Below, in pieces: positions 1 through 6,233 of a stretch of 8,372 nucleotides of DNA. The translations under genes and the position numbers were made by a program. The notes beneath the pieces were generated by a model, which was not told the origin of the DNA, did not search any database, and was given only the letters and a program-made list of their open reading frames with translations. This DNA comes from Pseudomonadota bacterium (GTDB lineage Bacteria > Pseudomonadota > Gammaproteobacteria > Pseudomonadales > Azotimanducaceae). The DNA lies in the NCBI GenBank assembly GCA_009936895.1, contig JAACDS010000246.1, positions 1 to 8,372 on the forward strand. Reading direction: 5' to 3'. Numbering within the stretch: the first letter of the stretch is position 1; each line of letters opens with the position of its first letter.

Positions 1-954
1 ACGCAGCGCGGGATTGTATTCGTAGATCTCCGACACCTCGATGCTCAAGACATTTGCCACAACGGCGACGTCGTAGGGTGAAGGCAGCGCAACCTCTCTA
101 AGCGGATCGATATTCTCAATGGCGGGTAACTCGATACCGAATGCTTCCGGGTCTGCGACGATGGCGGAAATTGCCAGTAAGCGGGGGACATAGGCTTTCG
201 TTTCTCTGGGCAGTCGCAGGGCGAAAAAGTCTCGGGTTCTTCCTTTTCTGACGGCTTTAGAGACGGTTCCGCCACCGGAGTTGTATGCGGCCAACGCCAG
301 AGACCAATCATCAAAGCGTCGATGCAAATCCTCCAGAAAGTCCAGGGCTGCTTGCGTTGATGCGATGACATCACGGCGTCCGTCGTAGTGGCGGTTCATT
401 TGCAGGCCGTATTGCTTTGCCGTTGGTCGCATGAATTGCCACAGGCCGCTAGCGCCATAAGGTGAAAACGCGTAGGGATCCAGGGCGCTCTCGATAACCG
501 GCAGCAAGGCCAATTCTGCCGGTAGGTTTCTTACAGACACCTCATGCAAAATGTAGGGCAGATAGCGCTGCATGCGTGGGGCTAATCGCTCCCAATATTC
601 TGGGTGTTTTTGCAGCCAGCGGAGCTGTTGGCCTACCCGTTTTTCATCGGTTTGATGATCCAGAGTCATGAGCGGGCGCATGACCGTCCAAAGACTGGTG
701 TCAAAGATGATCTCTGGCTCTCTTGCTTCGGTCTTGTTGGCTCTCTCCACCTCATCGAGTTGCGGGGTATTGTCTGCACTGGCCTTAACATCCTTCGTCA
801 TGGCAGGGAGCAATGAGGCGTCTTCGACGTTCTGAACGACCGCAATCTCAAGCTCATTTGCGGTCGATGGAATTGCTGTTGCGGGGGTATCGCCCACTGC
901 AGCGCAGCCGCCAATGAAGGCGATTGACGCAAGGATCGCACCGCGAAAGACCAA
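1..954 (-). CDS. mltD: Membrane-bound lytic murein transglycosylase D, lipoprotein (3' end outside window)
   Basis: This gene encodes an outer-membrane-anchored lytic transglycosylase that cleaves the MurNAc-GlcNAc bond of peptidoglycan. The visible 318 codons stay open to base 1, so the C-terminus, where LysM repeats are expected in this family, is missing. From a TTG at 954 there is a short lipoprotein signal (MVFRGAILASIAFIGGC) with lipobox I-G-G-C and acceptor Cys17. A linker of about 100 residues follows, then the SLT domain. In that domain LPVIESALDPYAFSPYGASG holds the catalytic Glu155, followed by GLWQFM and, later, LALAAYNSGGG. The last visible part (LSIEVSEIYEYNPALR) is the typical run-up to the LysM repeats. 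There is no in-frame ATG near the signal peptide, and neither TTG 954 nor TTG 1014 has a clear ribosome site. I chose 954 because it gives a normal signal length. Family assignment is firm; the start is not. Confidence 0.93.
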   Translation of the reverse strand, partial: MVFRGAILASIAFIGGCAAVGDTPATAIPSTANELEIAVVQNVEDASLLPAMTKDVKASADNTPQLDEVERANKTEAREPEIIFDTSLWTVMRPLMTLDHQTDEKRVGQQLRWLQKHPEYWERLAPRMQRYLPYILHEVSVRNLPAELALLPVIESALDPYAFSPYGASGLWQFMRPTAKQYGLQMNRHYDGRRDVIASTQAALDFLEDLHRRFDDWSLALAAYNSGGGTVSKAVRKGRTRDFFALRLPRETKAYVPRLLAISAIVADPEAFGIELPAIENIDPLREVALPSPYDVAVVANVLSIEVSEIYEYNPALR

Positions 955-1063
955 CTGATCGGCAAAGGTGTAGCTAAGGAACTTGATGTTGATGTAGCCT
1001 AAGGAACATAGCAATTGTGAAGCCGGCGATAGTATCAGGTTCCGGCGTTATCGGGTAAAGGGT

Positions 1064-1933
1064 ATGAGCGCAGCGAATCCCAGCGACAGTGGCCAGAGCA
1101 CCTTGTGGCAGAGTAGCCTTGGTCAGCGCGGGAGCGAACAAGAATCGTCTCTGCTGCACCCGTTGGTGAGGGGGCTTCACGGCGACTCCGTTCTTTGGAT
1201 CGGTGAACAAACGAGGATGTCGCAGAGTTTGGGCCAATGCATGGTCCGCCTGCCGATGCACGCCTTTTGTCGAACCAACCCCAACCAAGTTGTCGAGGTA
1301 CGAGACCTTCTTCGGCTGCAGGTATGCAGTGACAGCCTGCCTTTTGCGAATGCATCCCTTGACGGCGTAGTGCTGCATCATGCGCTTGAGAGCGTTCCAG
1401 ATGCTCGAGCTTGCATCAGAGAGGTGGAACGGGTGCTGAAGCCTGGAGGACGGTTGATTATTTGTGCGTTCAATCCGGTCAGTCTTACGGGGCTTCGCGC
1501 GTGGACGGCTCGAACAAGCGCCAACCCATTGTCGGACCAGCGGTTTGTTAGCCCGACGCGATTATTGGATTGGCTCGCCTTGCTGAATCTCCAACAGGTG
1601 CGAAAACCTGAATATCGCTCGATTACCGCGCCGCTTATCGCACCCTTGCTTACCCGGTTGGGCCAGCGCATGGCTCAATGGCCTCCGATCACATCACTGA
1701 CAGGCACCACGAAGCCTGCACGGGCCTTGGGGCTGCTCGGGTCGATGCTTGCCAACGCGCAGCGGTTGCTTGTTACGGCAATTACACGACTGCCGATTGG
1801 CGGGATCGTGATTTTTTCCGCCTGCAAGACTCGGCAGAGCGGGACGTTGATCGGCCGCGGCGTCGTGAAAGCCACACCGGGCCGAGGTAAGCTGGTGCTC
1901 GCGCCAACGGCTCGAACCATATACAAATTCTGA
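1064..1933 (+). CDS. yafS: YafS-like class I SAM-dependent methyltransferase (289 aa)
   Basis: This is a putative SAM-dependent methyltransferase of the family found beside rnhA and gloB in gammaproteobacteria; its substrate is unknown. Visible motifs are DSLPFANASLDGVVLHHALE (about residues 90-109, the acidic post-motif region) and EVERVLKPGGRLIICAFNP (about 120-138), the usual 'RVLkPGG' strand and turn. The SAM-binding motif I region, around VLWIGEQTRM (43-52), lacks the usual G-x-G-x-G glycines, so cofactor binding may be atypical. The C-terminal third has a basic, hydrophobic stretch ending in GRGVVKATPGRGKLVLAPTA. The ATG at 1064 has only a modest upstream GGG (1053-1055). It is the first gene of a likely operon, 30 bases before rnhA, and diverges from mltD. 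The symbol rests on family motifs and context. Confidence 0.82.
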   Translation: MSAANPSDSGQSTLWQSSLGQRGSEQESSLLHPLVRGLHGDSVLWIGEQTRMSQSLGQCMVRLPMHAFCRTNPNQVVEVRDLLRLQVCSDSLPFANASLDGVVLHHALESVPDARACIREVERVLKPGGRLIICAFNPVSLTGLRAWTARTSANPLSDQRFVSPTRLLDWLALLNLQQVRKPEYRSITAPLIAPLLTRLGQRMAQWPPITSLTGTTKPARALGLLGSMLANAQRLLVTAITRLPIGGIVIFSACKTRQSGTLIGRGVVKATPGRGKLVLAPTARTIYKF

Positions 1934-1952
1934 AACGCATAAAGCACTAACC

Positions 1953-1956
1953 GGAG
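1953..1956 (+). promoter_or_regulatory. Ribosome binding site supporting the TTG start of rnhA
   Basis: GGAG lies 7 bases before the TTG at 1964. With the conserved IEVFTDGACRGNPGPGG N-terminus starting right after it, this supports TTG as the real start. No in-frame ATG lies at a sensible place. Confidence 0.7.
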
Positions 1957-1963
1957 CAACACC

Positions 1964-2404
1964 TTGACGATAGAAGTATTCACCGACGGCGCATGCCGGG
2001 GCAATCCGGGGCCTGGCGGTTGGGCGGCCTTAGTGCGGCGAGACGGAGTGGAGCAGATGTACGCCGGCGCGGAGCCGCAGACGACAAATAATCAGATGGA
2101 ACTCATGGCGGCAATCCAAGGTCTGGAGCAACTCTCGGCCCGTTCGACGGTCAGTTTGACCACAGACTCCCAATACGTCCGTCAGGGCATTACTCAGTGG
2201 ATTCATGGCTGGAAGCGTAATGGCTGGAAAACCTCCCAACGCCAACCGGTAAAAAACCAGGAGCTCTGGCAGCGTTTGGACGCGGCGGTGGCCGATCACG
2301 ATGTTGAGTGGCACTGGGTTAAGGGCCACAGCGGACATCGCGAAAACGAACTTGTGGACGAAGCGGCCAATGTGGCTATCGACGCCATGCAGGCAGCCCG
2401 ATGA
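1964..2404 (+). CDS. rnhA: Ribonuclease HI
   Basis: This cytoplasmic RNase HI (146 aa) cleaves the RNA strand of RNA-DNA hybrids, removing R-loops and helping primer removal. All catalytic residues are visible: Asp8 in FTDGACRGNPGPGG, Glu46 in NNQMELMAAI, Asp68 in TTDSQYV, His122 in KGHSGHRENE and Asp132 in ELVDEAAN. The basic, Trp-rich handle WIHGWKRNGWKTSQRQPVKN (79-98) typical of the bacterial enzyme is present. Length is near the family norm. Translation starts at TTG with a good GGAG upstream. The stop TGA overlaps the dnaQ start as ATGA, so the two are probably translationally coupled. In E. coli rnhA and dnaQ are divergent; the co-directional arrangement here is one I associate with pseudomonads and other gammaproteobacteria. 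Confidence 0.97.
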   Translation: MTIEVFTDGACRGNPGPGGWAALVRRDGVEQMYAGAEPQTTNNQMELMAAIQGLEQLSARSTVSLTTDSQYVRQGITQWIHGWKRNGWKTSQRQPVKNQELWQRLDAAVADHDVEWHWVKGHSGHRENELVDEAANVAIDAMQAAR

Positions 2405-3120
2405 GACAGGTTGTACTGGATACAGAAACCACGGGTCTTGAGGTCCTCAATGGTCATCGAATCATTGAAATTGGGGCCGTTGAGGTTGTGAACCGCCGGC
2501 TCACCGGTCGGACGTTCCACAAATACATGAACCCCGATCGAGCCATTGATGACGGTGCAAAGGAAGTGCATGGAATCACAGAGGCTTTTTTGGCAGATAA
2601 ACCCCGTTTTGCGGATGTGTGGCCCGAACTCGAAACGTTTCTTCGAGGCGCTGAATTGGTTATTCACAATGCGCCTTTCGATATCGCCTTTTTAAATGCA
2701 GAAGTCGAGTGGCTGGCTGCCAAGGCAGCCGACGCCCCCGAACGTGTGGACACCTTTTGCGACATCACCGATTCCCTAGTTCTTGCGCGGCGCAAGCATC
2801 CGGGCCAGAAAAACAGCCTTGATGCGCTGTGCCGACGCTACATGGTGGACAACTCCCAGCGAGAACTCCACGGCGCGCTGCTGGACGCCGAAATTTTGGC
2901 GGATGTCTATCTGTTGATGACCGGTGGGCAGGACCAGATGTTTTCGAATGGCGCAGATCAAGAGCAAAAAAGTCAGTCGGAATCCAACCAGCAGGCGGTT
3001 CGTTTAGACATCGAGCAATTGCGGGTCGTGCAGGCGAAGCCCGAAGAACTGGCCGCTCACGAGGCCATGCTTGAGCTGATGGACAAACACAGCGACGGGC
3101 AGACGCTTTGGCGACGCTGA
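2401..3120 (+). CDS. dnaQ: DNA polymerase III epsilon subunit, 3'-5' proofreading exonuclease
   Basis: DnaQ (239 aa) is the DEDDh exonuclease of the Pol III core, which removes misincorporated bases during replication. The catalytic set is complete: Asp7 and Glu9 in VLDTETTGLE (Exo I), Asp94 in HNAPFDIAFLNAE (Exo II), and His157 and Asp162 in ELHGALLDAEILADVYLLM (Exo III). After residue 175 there is a Gln/Ser-rich flexible linker (GADQEQKSQSESNQQ). A C-terminal segment (EELAAHEAMLELMDKHS) then follows, in the place where epsilon binds the polymerase alpha subunit. The ATG at 2401 overlaps the rnhA stop by 4 bases, and DNA just before it is inside rnhA with only a weak purine stretch, so coupling to rnhA translation is likely. 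It is the last gene of the yafS-rnhA-dnaQ run, followed by a hairpin. Confidence 0.97.
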   Translation: MRQVVLDTETTGLEVLNGHRIIEIGAVEVVNRRLTGRTFHKYMNPDRAIDDGAKEVHGITEAFLADKPRFADVWPELETFLRGAELVIHNAPFDIAFLNAEVEWLAAKAADAPERVDTFCDITDSLVLARRKHPGQKNSLDALCRRYMVDNSQRELHGALLDAEILADVYLLMTGGQDQMFSNGADQEQKSQSESNQQAVRLDIEQLRVVQAKPEELAAHEAMLELMDKHSDGQTLWRR

Positions 3121-3135
3121 ATCAGACGCAAAAAA

Positions 3136-3168
3136 AAGCGCTGTAACCCGTTCGGATCAACAGCGCTT
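3136..3168. terminator. Intrinsic terminator between convergent dnaQ and nhaB
   Basis: A perfect 9-bp inverted repeat, AAGCGCTGT (3136-3144) and ACAGCGCTT (3160-3168), surrounds a 15-base loop. Read leftward from nhaB, the stem runs into eight T's, a strong U-tract. Read rightward from dnaQ, the tail is interrupted (CTGCTTTT). It should act in both directions but better for nhaB. Confidence 0.85.
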
Positions 3169-3191
3169 CTGCTTTTGGCGACCTAAAGTCG

Positions 3192-4649
3192 TCAAATCAT
3201 ATAGATCACCGCGATGTAACCCGTGATTCCCATAGTGATCGTGTAGGGGAGTGCCATCGTTACCATGCGCATGTAGCTGAGGTTGATCAGTGGTGCGATG
3301 GACGACGTTAGCAGGAATAAGAACGCAGCCTGACCGTTCGGCGTGGCCACACTTGGTATGTTGGTACCGGTGTTGATCGCCACTGCCAAAGCATCGAACT
3401 GGTCGCGTGTAATCACGCCATTGGTGAAGGCTTGCTTGACCTCGCCAATGTACACCGTCGCAACGAACACGTTGTCGCTGATTGCTGACAGGAGGCCGTT
3501 GGCGATGTAGAACATGCCGGGCTGAGCTTCCTCGGGGAGCGAGAGCACGTAGGCGATCACAGGAGAGAACAAGTGTTGATCGTGGATTACGCCAACGATG
3601 CCAAAGAAGACAACGAGAAGAGCGGTAAAGGGTAGGGCTTCTTCAAAGGCCTTGCCCAAATCGTGTTCTTGAATCACACCGTTGAATGCGGTTTGCAGTA
3701 CGATAATGGTTAAGCCAATGAGTCCGACTTCGGCTACATGAAAGCCTAGGGCTAGGATCAAAATGACGGCTGAAACACCCTGGATGACCAACCGCGCGAC
3801 GTCGAGATCAGTGCGTTTCGCCGCTTCTGCTTCATCGTATTCCACGAGGATGTCTCTGACACGCTCCGGCATCAGAGCCCCGTAGCCGAATATTTTGGTT
3901 TTTTCAAGCAGGATGCAGGTGATGAGTCCAACCACAAGTACTGGCATGGTCACTGGAGCCATACGCAGAAAAAACTCGACAAAATTCCACCCAGTATAGC
4001 TCGCGATCAGAAGATTCTGTGGCTCGCCCACCGTCGTGCAGACGCCACCCAAGGCGGTACCCACCGCGGCATGCATTAAAAGATTACGCAAGAATGCGCG
4101 AAACTTTTCGAAGTCAGGATCCTCAGCACCGGTTTGTTGGTCTGCTACGTTTTTGTACACAGTGTAGAAACCGACGGCGACACTGATCACCACGGCAGTC
4201 ACCGTTAAGGCATCGAGAAACGCAGATAGAAATGCAGAAATAAATCAAAACAGGAAGGAGATCAGGGTCTTCGAGCGAATGGAAAGCAGCACCTTGGTGA
4301 AGGTAAATAGCAGCAGTTCCTTCATGAAGTAAATGCCAGCGACCATGAAGACGAGCAGCAAGATGACGGGAAATGCAGCGACAACCTCGTGATAAACCGT
4401 ATCTGGGGAGGTCATACCCATAACCACTCCCTCAATGGCGAGCAGCCCGCCTGGCTGAAGCGGATAGCACTTCAACGCCATTGCCAGAGTAAAAATAAAC
4501 TCCAGTACCAGTACCCAACCTGTGATGTACGGTCCCGCTACGTATAGCAGGATAGGGTTGAGAAGCAGAAATCCAACAATCGTTTGTTTATACCAATCCG
4601 GTGCATGCCCCAAAAAATTCTGGGTGAACGCATTCATCGTTGTTTGCAT
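3192..4649 (-). CDS. nhaB: Na+/H+ antiporter NhaB, interrupted by an in-frame TGA at codon 135
   Basis: NhaB is an inner-membrane electrogenic Na+/H+ antiporter for sodium extrusion and pH balance. The ATG at 4649 has AAGGA 6 bases upstream and starts MQTTMNAFTQNFLGHAPDWYK, the family N-terminus. Conserved parts are EFIFTLAMALKCYPLQPGG (50-68), VAGIYFMKELLLFTFTKVLL (103-122), FLSAFLDALTV (140-150), GTALGGVCTTVGEPQN (from about 197) and NTGTNIPSVATPNGQAAF (426-443). Many hydrophobic segments alternate along 485 codons, somewhat short at the C-terminus compared with E. coli. The frame is continuous on both sides of a single TGA (4247-4245), so this is not a frameshift. E. coli NhaB, from memory, has Cys at this site. 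If TGA acts as a stop, a 134-residue fragment is made and the gene is broken. GTG 4202 could only give an N-terminally truncated protein. Confidence 0.9.
4245..4247 (-). other. In-frame TGA codon inside nhaB (codon 135)
   Basis: Upstream residues are LLSIRSKTLISFLF and downstream residues are FISAFLSAFLDALTV, in the same frame with no gap relative to E. coli NhaB as I recall it, where Cys sits at this place. A third-base change from TGC or TGT gives TGA. Other genes here (yafS, rnhA, dnaQ and nhaB itself) end with TGA, so TGA is a normal stop in this genome. Confidence 0.9.
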
Positions 4650-4747
4650 TGAAAATCCTTGATGTGTCTTTGATGAACGGGAATATTTCCTTCTTGTTAA
4701 ACGCTCGAACCGATCAATGGAACAATCCATGCGTCATCCAATGGGTG

Positions 4748-4777
4748 AAGATAGCATGCTCGGGGTAAGCGGAGCAA
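4748..4777 (-). promoter_or_regulatory. Candidate sigma70 promoter of nhaB
   Basis: On the minus strand, TTGCTC (4777-4772) is followed after 18 bases by TATCTT (4753-4748), with an extended-minus-10 TG just before it (TGCTATCTT). It would give a leader of roughly 90 bases before the nhaB ATG. This is judged by consensus only. Confidence 0.4.
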
Positions 4778-4820
4778 GGGACTTGAATCGGAAAACGTAT
4801 GATCTCGTGCGTAATTGCTT

Positions 4821-4848
4821 TTGGGTCGCTATGCTCTGTGGCTATTAA
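4821..4848 (+). promoter_or_regulatory. Candidate sigma70 promoter of nudC
   Basis: TTGGGT (4821-4826), a 16-base spacer and TATTAA (4843-4848) lie about 50 bases before the nudC ATG. The match is modest. The 249-base gap between the divergent nhaB and nudC starts must carry promoters for both, and I see no other element in it. Confidence 0.3.
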
Positions 4849-4898
4849 AAAATCACTTGAACACTCATCGAACGAAATTAAAGAAAGGTACGTTACCC

Positions 4899-5726
4899 AT
4901 GTGGCCCAAAGATCAGGACGAGTTTGTAGCAAATCACATCATGCCAGACGGCGCGGACAGCGGTGATGCTTGGTATTTCGTCTTTATTCGGGGAGAGTTG
5001 GTTTGCAAAACCGTGCAGGGCGTACCTGAGCCCATCACCGCAGACGATTTTCGATGGTTTGACGTAGAGGCCAAAAGCAAACATTTTCTAGGTCACCACG
5101 GTAGCGTGCCATGTTTTGCGCTGCGTGCCGCTGGCTCAGTGCCCGAAGGATATGCACTGATGCCGTTGCGCGGATTGTTGGGTCGAACGTCGCAGTCGCT
5201 GTTTTATCTTGCGGGCCGCGCCCAGCAGGTAATCGACTGGTATGACACACACCAATTCTGCGGGCGCTGTGGAACGCCCATGGAGCTTCACAGCCAGGAG
5301 CGCGCCATGAGTTGCGAGAGCTGCCGCCTCATCAACTACCCTCGGTTGTCTCCGAGCATCATCGTGCTGGTCACCAAGGGCGAAGAAATGCTGTTGGCGC
5401 GAAACGCCAACTGGCCGGCCAAGATGTACAGCACGCTGGCGGGGTTCGTTGAGCCCGGTGAGTCCATTGAGCAGACCGTGCATCGAGAGGTGTTCGAGGA
5501 AGTGGGCTTAAAAGTGCAAAACCTGAAGTATTTTGGTTCCCAAAGCTGGCCGTTTCCGAATTCGTTGATGCTGGGCTTTCACGCGGAATACGCCGGTGGC
5601 GACATTGTTTGTCAGCCGGAGGAGATTGCCGATGCTCAGTGGTTTACGAAGGACAGCATGCCCCAGACGCCACCGAAAACGGCGATTTCGGGCTGGTTGA
5701 TTGAGGAGTTTCTGGGACAGCTCTAG
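4899..5726 (+). CDS. nudC: NAD(H) pyrophosphatase / NAD-capped RNA hydrolase NudC
   Basis: This zinc-dependent Nudix hydrolase cleaves NADH to NMNH and AMP and, in E. coli, removes NAD caps from RNA. The 275-residue protein has an N-terminal NudC domain, then a zinc ribbon with Cys121, Cys124, Cys139 and Cys142 (FCGRCG and SCESCRLINYPR). The Nudix box spans 182-204 with Gly182, Glu188, Arg196-Glu197 and the metal-binding Glu200-Glu201. It is followed by the NudC signature SQSWPFPNSLMLGF (214-227), which distinguishes it from other Nudix enzymes. The frame is open back to a start at 4815, but ATG 4899 is chosen because AAGG (4885-4888) precedes it by 10 bases and the extra residues (MLLGRYALWLL) do not resemble the family. 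It diverges from nhaB and converges on the SCP2 gene. Confidence 0.95.
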   Translation: MWPKDQDEFVANHIMPDGADSGDAWYFVFIRGELVCKTVQGVPEPITADDFRWFDVEAKSKHFLGHHGSVPCFALRAAGSVPEGYALMPLRGLLGRTSQSLFYLAGRAQQVIDWYDTHQFCGRCGTPMELHSQERAMSCESCRLINYPRLSPSIIVLVTKGEEMLLARNANWPAKMYSTLAGFVEPGESIEQTVHREVFEEVGLKVQNLKYFGSQSWPFPNSLMLGFHAEYAGGDIVCQPEEIADAQWFTKDSMPQTPPKTAISGWLIEEFLGQL

Positions 5727-5734
5727 CGAAGATG

Positions 5735-6073
5735 CTAGGCCGGCGCGGCGTGTTTGCTGAAGGCGGCGAAAGTTTGAAATACCCAGATGAGATGGCCGTT
5801 CGAGCGTATATGTCCCCGCATAAAGGCCGCGACCAGATCCTCTTGCCCTGCGAACAGGCGCTGGGCCTGCTCCGGTGAATCAAAATATAAGACGAGTTCC
5901 GCTTCCTCAATATCGGGAAAGGTGAGGTTACCGTTGCGAATGTCGATGAAAACGCTTTCGTTGGGGAAACGCAGTTCGATATCTGTTTCCAGCGCGGCCG
6001 CAGCGGTGTCTAAAAAATTTTCCAGCAAAAAATCGCGCACCGACGTCTCCGAGTTAAACTGCATCAGACACAC
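5735..6073 (-). CDS. SCP2-like sterol/lipid-carrier domain protein
   Basis: This small soluble protein (about 112 aa) consists almost wholly of one SCP2-like domain. Visible family features are the acidic start (RDFLLENFLDTAAAALE), the strands IELRFPNESVFIDIRNG and LTFPDIEEAELVLYFDS, and then the helix and turn LFAGQEDLVAAFMRGHIRSN, close to the usual 'l.aGe.d...afm.Gri...Gd' ending. SCP2 domains bind hydrophobic ligands such as fatty acyl chains; its role here is unknown. Three in-frame starts are possible: TTG 6106, GTG 6073 and ATG 6064. I use GTG 6073 because AGG lies 7 bases before it, whereas the ATG lacks a Shine-Dalgarno site at normal spacing. The gene stands alone, converges on nudC with 8 bases between the stop codons, and diverges from sohB. 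Confidence 0.75.
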   Translation of the reverse strand: MCLMQFNSETSVRDFLLENFLDTAAAALETDIELRFPNESVFIDIRNGNLTFPDIEEAELVLYFDSPEQAQRLFAGQEDLVAAFMRGHIRSNGHLIWVFQTFAAFSKHAAPA

Positions 6074-6195
6074 GGCAGTACCTGATCGCGGCGGAGAAAC
6101 TAGCAAAGCTCATAGGCAGTATTCAAGGCGATTCTCCCGAATGACCTAGGCGGCTTATCTGGCTGTATCAGCTCTGGACGATAACCGTGACCTGT

Positions 6196-6208
6196 CGCTA
6201 AAGTAGCG
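6196..6208. repeat. Short inverted repeat upstream of sohB
   Basis: CGCTA-AAG-TAGCG is a perfect 5-bp inverted repeat with a 3-base centre, 25 bases before the sohB start. It could be a small operator or a leader hairpin, but a repeat this short can also arise by chance. No clear promoter was found in the rest of the gap between the SCP2 gene and sohB. Confidence 0.3.
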
Positions 6209-6233
6209 TCCCCTCTGATAAGGCTGAAACCGA

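Noticed and set aside
604..816. A 70-codon plus-strand frame inside mltD
   Set aside because: It is opposite the well-supported mltD linker region and has no family resemblance.
974..1381. A 135-codon minus-strand frame covering the mltD-yafS gap
   Set aside because: It overlaps the start of the methyltransferase gene, has no recognisable domain and is in a different frame from mltD. It is probably chance.
4205..4244. A SECIS-like element right after the nhaB TGA
   Set aside because: By eye, only a 5-pair stem with one wobble pair and a 16-base loop, or a 4-bp hairpin lying farther away, can be drawn. Neither has the expected upper stem and small G/U-bearing loop, so it is not listed as a feature.
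4200..4290. A frameshift, or reassigned TGA code, explaining the split nhaB
   Set aside because: The two halves are in the same frame, which rules out a single indel. TGA ends several other genes in the window at family-typical ends, so a code with TGA as sense is not supported.
4815..4898. A longer nudC starting at 4815
   Set aside because: The added 28 residues are not NudC-like and overlap the candidate promoter; ATG 4899 has a Shine-Dalgarno site and a normal family N-terminus.
5739..5749. GCCG-GCG-CGGC hairpin just after nudC as its terminator
   Set aside because: It has only four base pairs and a short T-run, and it lies within the last codons of the SCP2 gene; too weak to call.
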